The notes under the pieces: model-generated
What the model saw: only the letters and a program-made list of their open reading frames with translations
Told to the model about the DNA's origin: nothing
The model's database searches: none
Made by a program: the position numbers and the translations under genes
Assembly: GCA_009809945.1 (NCBI GenBank)
Contig: WTPW01000620.1
Span: 274,064 to 338,063 of the forward strand
Length of the DNA stretch: 64,000 nucleotides
Reading direction: 5' to 3'
Source of the DNA: Gigaspora margarita
Lineage: Eukaryota; Glomeromycota; Glomeromycetes; Diversisporales; Gigasporaceae
In this document: in pieces, positions 46,125-56,534 of the stretch
How positions within the stretch are numbered: position 1 is the stretch's first letter
Layout: every line of letters starts with the position of its first letter

Positions 46125-47213
46125 GCAAATCTTACGTTTTTGATACTCCTGCACTTACTTTTTTGATACTGATCGACATGAAAATCCCAGTAAAAATAAG
46201 AATTTTCAAAACTTTGAGCAAAGATATCTTGGCAACCATAAGACCAAATTTGGTAAAACTTTTTTTATTTGAATTCTATGTCTTCATAGAATTCAAATAA
46301 AAAAAAATTCATCGAATTTAGTCAAGTGGTTGTCGAGTTATCTTCGCTCAAAGTCAGAGAAAATCAAAACGCCTATCAAAATAGAAGCTGCGCCAAATTT
46401 TTTATCTAACTTTGAGCGAAGTTACCTCGACAACCATCTGACCAAATTTGATAAAACTTTTTTTTTTTGAATTCTATAGCTTCATATAATTCAAATAAAA
46501 AATTTTTTATCGAATTTAGTCAAGTGGTTGTCAAGTTATCTTCGCTCAAAGTAGGAGAAAATCAAAACGCCTATCAAAATAGAAGCTGCGCCAAATTTTT
46601 TTCTAAATTTGAGCGAAGATGTCTTGACGACCATCTAATCAAATTTGATAAAACTTTTTTATTTGAATTCTATGGCTTTATAAAATTCATATAAAAAAGT
46701 TTTATCGAATTTGGTTAGATAGTCGTCAAGATATCTTCGTTCAAATTTAGAAAAAAATTTGGCGCAGCTTCTATTTTGATAGTTTTGACTTTGAGCGAAG
46801 ATATCTTGACAACCACTTGACTAAATTCGATAAAATTTTTTTTATTTGAATTATATGAAGCTATAGAATTCAAAAAAAAGGTTTATCAAATTTGGTCAGA
46901 TGGTTGTCGAGGTATCTTCGCTCAAAGTTAGATAAAAAATTTGGCGCAGCTTCTATTTTGATAGGCGTTTTGATTTTCTCTGACTTTGAGCGAAGATAAC
47001 TCGACAACCACTTGACTAAATTCGATGAATTTTTTTTTATTTGAATTCCTATGAAGCCATAGAATTCAAATAAAAAAAGTTTTACCAAATTAGGTCTTAT
47101 GGTTGCCAAGATATCTTCGCTCAAAGTTTTGAAAATTCTTATTTTTACTGGGATTTTCATGTCGATCAGTATCAAAAAAGTAAGTGCAGGAGTATCAAAA
47201 ACGTAAGATTTGC
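46125..47213. mobile_element. Long-TIR foldback element Y (Mutator-like target duplication)
   Basis: A 1.09-kb near-complete palindrome from GCAAATCTTACGTTTTTGAT to its complement. Flanked by perfect 9-bp GTCCTGGAC (46116-46124 and 47214-47222), of which the first base is the last base of X, so Y landed at the X edge. The interior has the same type of AAAGATATCTT..TTTGAATTCTAT modules as S. Absent from the left arm. Confidence 0.82.
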
Positions 47214-47228
47214 GTCCTGGACACCCTA

Positions 47229-47606
47229 ACCCAAACCCGTGATATCACGGGATGTTACGGCCCAAGTTCCGATCTGTGCTCGATCAAGCTCAAATCCCGT
47301 GACCCGTGAAGTAGTTTTGTCTAGAGCCCGAACTAGCTCGCAGCTCAGCTTAGACCAGATCCGATCCAGATTAGTTATTGATCAGGTTATTAATTAGTAT
47401 TACCGCATAGAAAATGTAGCCATATTATCTTGCATGAATAATATAGTCATAATAGTCAAATCGTACTAGTAATTAGCAATAGCAATAAAAGAAGAAGGAA
47501 AATGTACTTGTTACCTTAGTTTGTTCAATAAACTATCTAACCAAGTATTCTTGTTGTCGCTCTGGTATTCGTTGATCCGTGATCCAGTACCCAGTGCACC
47601 ATTACA
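47229..47606 (+). repeat. 5' LTR of right chromovirus
   Basis: Ends CACCATTACA; the TG tip is missing where it abuts W (CACCCTA ends at 47228). Confidence 0.75.
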
Positions 47607-47845
47607 GTTTGAGCAGACTAATATTAAAACCCGATCTTGCTTATTTTGCCGTTGTAAATTATTGCTTCTTATAGTACACACAAACAATTACATAGTAACA
47701 TTACGTTTATACTGCTCAAAAAAAAAAAACCTTCCGTGGTCCTCAAACTATCCCTGTTAAATCTTTGATTCGCTCCGTAATAAAATTCTGTTAACAAAAC
47801 AAAAAATAAAAAATAAAAAAACTTGACAACACTGGTACATCAAGC

Positions 47846-48660
47846 ATGACGGAACAAACACCAGACCTCCAAGCTATTGTGGCTGCGTTACAACAAATTC
47901 AACAAGAAAACCAGCCCTTCGTGAGGAAAACGCAGTCGTTCGAGACCTACTTGAGCAGCTTCAAAACTAGAAATTCCAAATCAGGATGCGACTAGTTTCC
48001 CACAGAAAGAACCCAAAATGAGTCTCTCTGATAAATTTAACGGATCCCGGAACAAGTTTAGAGGATTCCTAAATCAAGTTCGTTTAATTATCCGTATGTA
48101 ACCCAATCATTACCCTGATGAAAGAACCCAAGTTGGCCTCTTAGGAAGCTTGTTCACAGGGCCTGCATTGTCTTGGTTCGCCCCACTGTTAGAGAGGAAC
48201 TCCACATTGCTTGAGGATTTTGACGGTTTGATCACAGAATTTGAAGCAATCTTTGGAGATGCGGATAAAGTCAGGACCGCTGCTAACAAAATTCGGAAAC
48301 TTGGTCAGGGATCCAAACCTGCCGCTACTTACGCCTCAGAATTTCGGCAAATCGTTGGTGATCTTGAGTGGGGTGAAGTAGCTCTGGTAGATCAATTTAG
48401 GGTGGGTTTTCGCGACGATGTGAAGGACTTGCTGCTGACAATGAAGGACCCAACTTCACCAAATGACGCTGTAACAAAAGCTGTTCGAGGTGACAATTGG
48501 CTATTTGAAAGACGACGAGAACGCCAATTGAACTCTTTTCCGAATTGGATCCAACCAATTAACACTCCTAAGGTTTCGACCTCTTCTCCTGAGCCAATGC
48601 AATTGGACACTATCCAAACAAGGACTTTAACAGAGGAGAAAAGAGAAGATGTCGCATAAA
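47846..48660 (+). pseudogene. Gag of right chromovirus, frameshifted
   Basis: Starts MTEQ like the left copy. An extra G near 47983 shifts the frame, a CAA has become TAA near 48098, and another indel precedes the zinc knuckle. The knuckle itself (CLYCGVPGHIAKNC, 48670-48711) keeps all four ligands but is out of frame. Confidence 0.8.
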
Positions 48661-48810
48661 CAACCTTTGTCTCTATTGCGGCGTACCCGGGCATATAGCC
48701 AAGAACTGTCTTAAAAAGGGCAAGGGTCGGTACGAAGTTAGTACCGTAACAATAAATTTAAAGGAGAATTCGGGAAAAGAGGAGGTCCAGCTGCAGTAGA
48801 GGAACTGCAA

Positions 48811-49086
48811 TTGGAGGGAAATTTAGCTTCGATAACCAAAATACATTTCATTCATGCTCCAATAAATACTTTCACCTTGCCAGTAACTCTATCATTTCCT
48901 AATCAGTCTCATAAATCGGTTGATGCGTTGATTGATTCAGGTGCTTCGGCCTGTTTATTGGATTCAATGTTGGCCCAAACTTACCGCATACCTTGCAAAA
49001 AAAAGGAGTCTCCTTTGTCTGTTGAAGTAATAGATGCCCGGGAAATCTCTTCGGGGGCTGTTACCCATGATGACGCTTTATTGTAG
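48811..49086 (+). pseudogene. Aspartic protease fragment (right)
   Basis: Contains ALIDSGASACLLD and then VEVIDAREISSGAVTHDDAL before a stop. Next to it the sequence jumps to the integrase region, with no reverse transcriptase. Confidence 0.75.
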
Positions 49087-49267
49087 GGACCACGAGGAAG
49101 AAATAACATTTAATTTAATCTCGTCCCCCGTCATAAAGTTATATCCTTGCAAGACCGTATTCGTTCTCAGTTAAAGAATGATCAATTAGCTCGAAATGTT
49201 ATAACATATTTGCAAGACCCAAACAAAAACGCAAGGCCCCAAACCTAAATATCGTAAATTCTCATAT

Positions 49268-50150
49268 ATGGATGGGTTGATTTGCCGTAATGGATTGTTG
49301 TACATTCCTCGAACACCAGAAAGGCTAGAGATACTCTGAACACGACATGACTGGGCACTTTGGGGTAATGAAACTGTAGAGTTAGTAACTAGGGATTTTT
49401 GGTGGCCAAAACTTCAGCCCTTCATGCGAAGGTGCATTAGTACTTGTGATACATGTTCCAGGTCCAAAACTCCGCAGCATCGCCCTCAGGGGCTATTGTT
49501 ACTTCTTCTAGTTCCTTCACATCCATGGTAGTCCATATTCATGGACTTCATAACGGACCTACCTACATCTTCGGGCGTTGACTCTATTCTAGTTGTTGTA
49601 GATCGATTGACGAAGATGTCCCACTTTATCGCCTGCAATAAAAGTATTAATGCGGAGCAAACAACACTACTAATACTTAGAGAAGTAATTCCTCTTTATA
49701 GAATTCCAGTTCAAATAGTTTTAGACAGGGGCCACAATTTGCTTCACGATTCTGGAAATTTGTTTGCGCTCCTGGGCACAAAAGTTATCCTGTCTTTGGC
49801 ATTTCACCCTCAGACGGCGGACAAAGTAAGCGGGTGAATTAAGTGTTAAAGCAATACTTGAGGTGCACGACAAATTATCAACAAGATGACTGGTACGATC
49901 TCTTACCTCTGGCAGAATTTTCTTATAACTCTGTCCATGCGTCAACAAAGGAGGCACCTTTCTTTGCGAATTATGGGTTTTATCCCTGTTTCGACCTGTA
50001 CGTACCTACAAACCCAGTGGTACTATTAGCAGAAGACAAAGTGACTCAGTTGCAGCTGATTAAAGAAAGCCTTGTACGAGAATTGAGGGCTGCGCAAGAA
50101 TGTTACAAGCAATTCACGTATCTCTTTTGGAGCCTTACATTGCTAATGAT
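49268..50150 (+). pseudogene. Integrase HHCC and core (right), inactive
   Basis: Includes CDTCSRSK, MDFITDLPTSSGVDSILVVV, VLDRGHNLL and HPQTADKVSG then a stop, so this copy is also broken at the block that should hold the catalytic Glu. Continues with DWYDLLPLAEFSYNSV. Confidence 0.78.
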
Positions 50151-50179
50151 ATTCCCAGGAAGACTTCAAACACCCCACT

Positions 50180-50420
50180 CCTGAAATCGTGAAAGGAGTG
50201 CCAGAGTATGAAGTCAACGAAATACTGATTCTCGAAAAATTCGGCAAAAGCTCCATTATCTGGCAGATTGGAAGGGGTACGACCCAAACGAACGTTCCTG
50301 GGAACCAGCTAAGGATGTTTTAAATGCACAAGAAGCTATTCGAAAGTTCCATCGGTGGTATTCAACTAAGCCGGGCCGAATTTTTCAAAGATGTGCAAAA
50401 AACAAAAGGTGCGAAGAAAT
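50180..50420 (+). pseudogene. Chromodomain remnant (right)
   Basis: PEYEVNEIL, then after a frameshift KGYDPNERSWEPAKDV and LNAQEAIRKFH. Confidence 0.7.
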
Positions 50421-50435
50421 GGGAGATAATGTCAT

Positions 50436-50784
50436 TGTCTAAGCCCCTAACCCGTGATCGATCAAGACCAAAACCCGTGATGTCACGGCTCAAGTTCCGA
50501 CCCGTGCTCGATCAAGCCCCAAGCCGTGACCCGTGAAATAGTTTTGTCTAGAGCCCGAACAGCTCAGACCAGACCCGATCCAGATTAGTTATTGATCAGG
50601 TTATTAATTAGTGTTATCGCATAGAAAAGTTATTAATTGGTATTATAGTTATATGAATAATATAGTCATAATAGTCAAATCGTATTAGAAGAAGGAAAAT
50701 GTACTTGTTACCTTAGTCTGTTCAATAAACTATCTAACCCAGTATTCTTGTTATCCGTGATCNAGTACCCAGTGCACCATTACA
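50436..50784 (+). repeat. 3' LTR of right chromovirus
   Basis: TGTCTAAGCCCCTAACCC at the start, CACCATTACA at the end; 349 bp. Confidence 0.8.
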
Positions 50785-50879
50785 TAAGATTACGAGTGAC
50801 CCAACTTCAGGGGTGTTTCGTTATCAAATTAGACGGGTCATAAGGTCATATGGCTTGTAACGATTACTAAATTTGTACC

Positions 50880-51020
50880 ATGTTCATCCGTTTTTTTCGC
50901 ATTCATCCATTTTTGTACCGCGTTCATCTGTTTTGAATCTAATTTGTATCGCGTTCATCCATTTTTGTACCACGTTCATCTGTTTTGAATCTAATTTGTA
51001 TCGCGTTTACTTTTGAAGAA
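50880..51020. repeat. About 46-bp direct repeats (right arm)
   Basis: Mirror of 23913-24060: repeated TTCATCTGTTTTGAATCTAA and TTTGTATCGCGTTCATC. Confidence 0.65.
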
Positions 51021-51199
51021 CGTGTCGATAAAAAAGGTATATATAGATCACTTTTTTCCCTTACCTGTTTTTATCTTCAGAATCACATTTTTATAATTTT
51101 TAATATCTCTTTCTATTCGTATTTATAAATTTTTATCTTTTTACACAATTTTTTTTTTTCTAATAATTTATTATACACTTTTTATATTTTTTATTTTAT

Positions 51200-51395
51200 C
51201 GTCACCGTGTAACGGTCAAGTTAAAAAGGCGTAAGTAATGAGTAATCGATCTTACGTTATAACTTAACTTGACGCCCCTCCGGTAACCGCTCCTGGGCTC
51301 CAGGTTACACCCAGAAGATAGTGGCCCTGGTGCCACTATTGGTGTTGACATGCGACCTCCTGGGGCACTTAACATCATTTCGATTACCATTACTT
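51200..51395. repeat. GC-rich block flanked by inverted repeats (right arm)
   Basis: Mirror of 23524-23725, more strongly conserved than its flanks; followed at 51397 by a run of 18 T. Confidence 0.5.
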
Positions 51396-51489
51396 CTTTT
51401 TTTTTTTTTTTTTTACTAGGTTGAAGGTTTATCATTTATTCGAAGTTCGAAGTTGATATTGAACTATTTATGAAGTTTTTTTTTAATTA

Positions 51490-51690
51490 TTATTTTAAAT
51501 AAAATTTTTATATTAATTATTGTTATAAATAAAGTTTTTATGTTAATTATTGTTGTAAATAAAGTTTTTATGTTAATTATTATTGTAAATAAAGTTTTTA
51601 TGTTAATTATTGTTGTAAATAAAGTTTTATAATAATTATCGTTATAAATAATAAAATTTATTGTAATAAAGTTATATATTAATTATTGTT
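51490..51690. repeat. AT-rich minisatellite (right arm)
   Basis: 30-base units AAATAAAGTTTTTATGTTAA plus TTATTGTTGT, mirror of 23160-23450. Confidence 0.8.
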
Positions 51691-52162
51691 AACCGGTCAA
51701 TACGGTTAATTTATATTTATAAAACTTATTCTTATAGTAACACATAATTTGCACACTGCTTCACCAATGCTTTTTAAATTAAATCTATACCCAAGATTCT
51801 TATTTATTAAACTAAACAAATTTTGATTTCGAATCTTTTGTAGTTCGAAGAAATTTTATGACAACATACAGCAATGTAACGTACTTAGCGGCTATTATTT
51901 TTCCAATGTACCGACGATCAACTAACAAGTCCATTTCAAGTATGCCAACGTTCTATTTTGAATGCCTTAACAGTTAACTACTAAGTAGTTTAACGGTTAT
52001 AGCTGGCTTTTATTTATTGGGCTAAATACCCTTTTCTTTATACTCTTTTGTAGTTCGAAAATCTTTGCCTGATGTAGCTCTAACTCCGTATATGATCTAA
52101 CAAATGCAGGTAAGTTTTAATCGTCAACTTTCTTTCTGGTATTCGACAGTATAAACTAGATT

Positions 52163-52517
52163 GTGGAGAAAAGTGGACTTCAAAGCGTAGAAAAAATATT
52201 CCCTGCACAAAATGACACTACCTCCGACGTAAGTTCTTCCTACAATACTATGGAGGATAAAATGTGTCGTATATGCTTTGCTGGACCTGAAAAAGAAGAA
52301 AGTCTCGGCCGTCTTATTCCTCCATGTTTATGTAAAAGGACTATAGGGTCAGTTTTTTTTTCTTTATTGTCTGTGATATCTTTATTATCTCTTTTATATT
52401 GACTATCGGTTTGCATTCTTAAAGTACGTCCACGTGGAATGTTTAAATTATTGGCGACTACGAAGTCAAAAGAAGAAGTTTTTTTGTGACGAATGTAAAT
52501 ATAAAAGTGTCGTTTAA
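52163..52517 (+). pseudogene. RINGv (MARCH-type) zinc-finger gene, right copy, splice/frame defect
   Basis: Exon 1 starts at 52163 and contains CRICFAGPEKEESLGRL and PPCLCK; exon 2 (52425-52517) contains YVHVECLNYWRLRSQKKK and FFCDECKYKSVV then a stop. All eight C4HC3 ligands are present at the DNA level. A one-base deletion next to the donor (ACTATAGG|GTCAGT against ACTATGAGA|GTCAGT in the left arm) puts exon 2 out of frame. Lesions differ from those of the left copy. The protein would be about 92 residues without membrane helices. Confidence 0.7.
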
Positions 52518-52709
52518 CAGCCAAAACTGACGAAACAACATCAGTGAAGACAACGGCGTTAATGCTAGTGGTAACTTAGACATACCTGATTTTATTTACG
52601 ATTAATAACAACAACACCACACTGACTTCAATATTTATAGGCCAACCCAAGCATTGCTACAAATGAGTATATGTCTTGAACGACTTTTATTCTGAAAGAA
52701 ATANCTTGA

Positions 52710-52796
52710 ATGGATTATCTTAAAGAATTTCAACTTAAATCTACAAAATATGAGAATATGATCGAGTGGATTCCCTTTAATATGTTCAAAGAATAG
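52710..52796 (+). pseudogene. Protein kinase family fragment (right arm)
   Basis: Same residues as the left copy (YLKEFQLKSTKYENMIEWIP) ending at a stop; flanked by stops. An ambiguous base lies just upstream at 52704. Confidence 0.45.
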
Positions 52797-52946
52797 AGAT
52801 AAATTTTTAACAATCTGGTTAGAGACGTACGAATAATTTCTGAGAATAAATATAAGAAATACCTTACCGCGCACAACACTATATATAATGGCATTAAAAT
52901 CTGTATCTTTTTTCGAATGGGTCATAAAAATGGCCAAGAGGGTAAG

Positions 52947-53027
52947 TAATAATAATATCCTGATCCGTTGGGGATTGGCGGAAACGAAGTTTCCGCTTAT
53001 TCACATACGGATCAGGATATTATTAAT
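52947..53027. mobile_element. Small foldback MITE (copy 2)
   Basis: TAATATCCTGATCCGT and ACGGATCAGGATATTA ends with an internal GGAAACGAAGTTTCC hairpin; the sibling of the copy at 12563. Confidence 0.7.
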
Positions 53028-53140
53028 TAATCCTCCCGTGATCTTGATATAGTGATCGGGATTATTTTACCATACTAGATAGCTGCGTGACGTCGTCGCA
53101 CGAAACCAGGAACGGAAGACTAGATAGTGGTTAAATTTGA

Positions 53141-53386
53141 ATGAATAATATGATGATGAGGAACATATTTGGTATTATTAATTCAATTAGCCGTATAACT
53201 GATAAGAAAAAGGTAATTTTATCACGTCTAATTTATGGTCAGTTATTTGTTTGGATGTTTAGTAAGAATTTTTTTTCACTATATTCATAGGGCGCTACAT
53301 ACAGTGCCCTGCTTTTTAAACAGCGAAAGATCAACAACCACATGCGTTCACCGTATGCGATAACCTTACGCAAGTTAGGATATTGA
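53141..53386 (+). CDS. Small two-exon gene candidate, unknown function
   Basis: Exons 53141-53212 and 53291-53386 join in phase 0 through a 78-base GT-AG intron to give 55 residues. The N-terminus (MNNMMMRNIFGIINSISRI) is basic and amphipathic like a mitochondrial targeting helix. The second exon is basic, reading GATYSALLFKQRKINNHM and then RSPYAITLRKLGY. I do not recognise the family; a small mitochondrial protein is a guess. It lies in a segment of the right arm (52935-53590) absent from the left arm, and its GC content is higher than its surroundings. Confidence 0.4.
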
Positions 53387-53699
53387 TAGTGTCGGAATTT
53401 TTGATGTTGGGATTTTAAGTGTCGTCGGAATTTTGTGCGTTGAGATCAGGGATGTGTTGATTTTGTGATTTGTTGTGATCGAAGCAAATCGCAAAAAGCG
53501 TGTGGTTTACTGCGATTTTGCTTCGATTACAGCAAAATATATTTTTCGAGCATGTTAAATTAGTTATGATGATATTAAATAAAATTATTGAATAAAATTA
53601 TTGTAGTAGCGAATTATAATAAATTATTATAATATAATATCAGATATATAAGTTTTATTTTTCAAATCATATTATCATTATAGATCCAAAAGTGATTTT

Positions 53700-53930
53700 T
53701 ATTAAACTTAGAAAAATCTATAAACATAATGAAAACATATTATAGGTGCTAAACCACGTTTTATTATAAATGCGCTGAATAATAAATATGATAAAAAATA
53801 AACACTATTGTAATTGAAATTAGACTAAATTTTATATCACAATAAAAAACATTTTTTGCTATTACCCAAAACATTTTTTCCCGTTACTCAAAACAATTTT
53901 TACGGGTCCCTGCCCAGTAGTTATTATATG
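53700..53930. mobile_element. hAT-like terminus related to element X (right arm)
   Basis: AAAACAATTTTTACGGGTCCCTG at its end; mirror of 21432-21700. Shares about 200 bp with the right half of X. A CAGGGATGTGTTGATTTTG end at 53444 is a possible partner but has no matching target duplication. Confidence 0.5.
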
Positions 53931-54029
53931 TGAACAAGTAGGACGCTTAAAAGAGCAGTGAGTTTTTTCTAAAGTTAATTGGATAGTGTAGTGTCACGAG
54001 AAGGGTATCAGAAGAGTACGATAGCGTCA

Positions 54030-54530
54030 CTGCGAGAGTGATTATTTTAGGCAAGTAAATATACGGATAGGGTAGTGTGTAATGTGAATTTTTTATGTTG
54101 TTAATTTGATGTTAGGAATAGTATGCCTGTTCGTAAGTTGTGTAAATGTCTGGATAAGAAGTTAATTGGGATAAAGTTATTGGTTAATAAGAAAGTTAGC
54201 TTTAATGTGTAGGGCGTCTAAGTATACAAATGTGATGGATAAGATAGCGAATTAATATAGAGGATATAGTGGGTAAATGAAGGTTGTTTTATGAAAAAAT
54301 ATGTAGCGGAATAATAATTTATTTGTGCGGTATAGGAAGTAGGTGTGGTTGCAACGATGTAGGTTTTTGTATAGTTGTAAGAAGGTAAGTTTATTATTTT
54401 TGTATTAAGCTGAGGTGTATTTTTTTCGAATTGTTAAAGGTGGGGTTAATTATAATAGATTTGATTGCGGCGAAGGGATATAGTAGTAAGTTTATCAATA
54501 GTTGGTTCATTAAAGTTTTTTTGAGTACAG
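54030..54530. other. Strongly GC-skewed stretch (right arm)
   Basis: In 54181-54360 I count roughly 50 G against 9 C on the plus strand. Mirror of 20763-21330. No intact frame. Confidence 0.55.
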
Positions 54531-54537
54531 GTGACCC

Positions 54538-54711
54538 TCGTTAATATCAACCTATTTGAACCTGTTCAAAATAATGTTGATAGTGATATTAACGAAAATT
54601 CATATTAAAGTTGATATATACGAGGGAATTTTGATATATAAAAATTTGTAAAAATTTGATTTGTGGCTTAGGTTGATATTAACGTAGGTTGATATTATCG
54701 GGGGTCACCTG
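54538..54711. mobile_element. Pogo/Tc1-like MITE with a visible empty site
   Basis: 174 bp with ends CAGGTGACCCTCGTTAATAT and CAGGTGACCCCCGATAATAT, flanked by TA (54536-54537, 54712-54713). The left arm has the uninterrupted site GTCAAATACTCAAAA (TA at 20761-20762), which proves insertion or precise loss at TA. Confidence 0.92.
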
Positions 54712-55368
54712 TATTTGACGTTGAAGAATTTCCTGAACCTAGGATATCAAAAGTATTAGGTAGGTTTTAAATTGAATTTGTAAGTATTAGAATTTATAAT
54801 TGTTTGATAATTGTGTTTTTTTTTTACCTTTAATTAACATTATCAAGTGTAGCTCGTAGTTGATTAAATCTTAATTGATCAGAGGTAATATTATAAGTTG
54901 TGATTTGTTATTTTGGTGACTATTTGTTAAAGGAGACTTCTTATAAGAGTTTTTTTTTCATTATCTATGTTTACTAATATTACTAATGCACCCAACTGAT
55001 GCAAATCCTTTGGATTTATAAAAGTGACAGTCTATGAATTTTGACTATTGGTTCAACTAAATTTACCTATGAAATTCATATTTATAAATGGAATCTATAT
55101 TTCTGACATGAGCAGAATGATTTGGTCAATATTTTAACGAATTTATGAACATAAGATAAATTCAAAATCGATTCATATAAAAATTCTCTAGTGAATTTCT
55201 AAAAAAATTTTTCTAGTATTTATTTAATTAATATATCATATATAATACTAAGTTGTTTAATAGATCAAATCAAAATTTCATTTTTTATACCCTAATAAAG
55301 TCCAATCAGATAATAAATGGGCGAATTAATAATAAATTTTTAAAAATTTAATAGATCCATTTTTTATA

Positions 55369-56201
55369 TCACCAATCTTCCGGATTATGTTCGTATTGAG
55401 GAGCATTAGTGTCTATAGCTTCAGATTCTATGTTATCAGTTGGATATGACGGATCTATATAGGAAATAGTGGGAAAATTAAGAGAAACAGTTATAATATG
55501 CGAAGCATATCTTCATAACTTACCTTCATAACTTGGATCTTCAAGTTGATTTGATACATCGTATTCTCCCTGGTAATCTTGGTCATCATATTCTTCATCT
55601 TCTAGAACATTAAAGCCTGTATTATCATTATCAAAATCTGTCCAACGATATCCACAATTAATGTTTCCACATGCATAATATAATGCCATTTTTGTATCAG
55701 AACGACGAGATTGTGCTTCAAAGTACACCGATACGGTAAATACACATTGAGTGCATTTTCTCTCTGTACGTGGCTATCTTACATCAGGAAATAATTTAAT
55801 TTGTCATAATAAAAAAGATAAATAAAATGTTTAAAAGTCATTTTACTTGCCAGTGATGGATCTGCGGCTATATCTTTAACTATCGCAGTTTTTTCACTTT
55901 AAAATGAATAACCGGATCAGTATATACACTCGTTCAGTGAGCTTTTTCATTCAATGCTATATAGTATCGTTACCTAACAAGGGTTGAAATTTCATTTCAT
56001 AAACACAGAAATTCTTAGTTTCCTCTTGATAAATGCAATTACGGCATGCGTATAAAAGTCGTTGAGTGTCTTTATCTTCTTTTGGGTATAACCAGTTACT
56101 ACTGTGGAATTTAGATCACGTTAAATACCAGCGATACACAGGCGCATATAGACTTCTTTTGAGTAATTTTACCATTGTGAACAGAATTTAAAAGTGGCCA
56201 T
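55369..56201 (-). CDS. RPB9: RNA polymerase II subunit RPB9
   Basis: Small zinc-ribbon subunit of nuclear RNA polymerase II, involved in start-site choice, proofreading and elongation. Five exons: 56201-56173, 56101-55979, 55896-55851, 55773-55524 and 55454-55369, giving 177 residues. Ribbon 1 ligands are C7, C10, C29 and C32 (FCSQC, YACRNC) with LYPKEDKD between. The linker has DPSLPRTERKC. Ribbon 2 uses C73, C76, C101 and C106 ([19 protein letters not shown]), with [11 protein letters not shown] between, as in TFIIS-type ribbons. Family members are usually 110-125 residues; this one has an acidic tail of about 65 residues ending EHNPEDW. Intron 3 appears to be GC-AG (CTG|GCAAGT), the only choice that preserves DPSLPRT. 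Intron 2 uses a GTTAGG donor and is the less certain junction. Confidence 0.88.
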
Positions 56202-56534
56202 TTTTTTTAGAGTAAAAGAAAAAGACAAAGTGAATTTTAAATTTATTACCCATTACTGTATCGTAGTTTCTAAAAATCATATTACTGTATTATCACGTGA
56301 TGTTTTGTACGAAAGATTATCAGCTGATTTACACTTAATTGATGATCCGCCATAGGGTGTCCAGGATTATGCGATGCGATGAGGTAAATTATGCGATTTG
56401 ACCGAGGTCAATAAATTTAAGATTATGCGAAATATTTAAATAGATTATGCGATCTTTGTAGTGTTTATGCAACATACACCATCCTCGGAATTATTCGGAT
56501 ATTGATCAAAAAAATTGGCTCGACCACTGCTCGA
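56202..56534. other. RPB9 upstream region and a W-type end
   Basis: TAGGGTGTCCAGGATTATGCG at about 56353 matches the element W terminus, followed by several ATTATGCGA repeats. No opposite end found. Confidence 0.45.

Larger units (their letters stand above)
47229..50784 (+). mobile_element. Chromovirus (Ty3/gypsy) retrotransposon lacking RT (right arm)
   Basis: Plus-strand counterpart of 24136-27719. The 5' LTR is 47229-47606 and the 3' LTR 50436-50784. Parts: Gag (47846-48660, broken), protease (48811-49086), HHCC (about 49268-49510), integrase core (49541-50150), chromodomain (about 50180-50420). The same RT/RNase H deletion is present. Confidence 0.85.
42582..55318 (-). repeat. Right arm of giant inverted repeat
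   Basis: Reverse-complement counterpart of 20483-30690. Longer by about 2.5 kb because of insertions at 45552-47213, 52935-53590, 54538-54711 and 55001-55220 that are absent from the left arm. The inner edge coincides exactly with the right terminus of element T. Confidence 0.9.

Noticed and set aside
47521-47760. 79-codon frame across the right 5' LTR
   Set aside because: Lies in LTR and leader sequence and is not conserved as protein in the left copy.
20483-55318. Inverted repeat as a pure assembly artefact
   Set aside because: Private insertions with proper target duplications, independent lesions and different unique flanks argue for two real arms, although ambiguous bases show that reads were hard to place.
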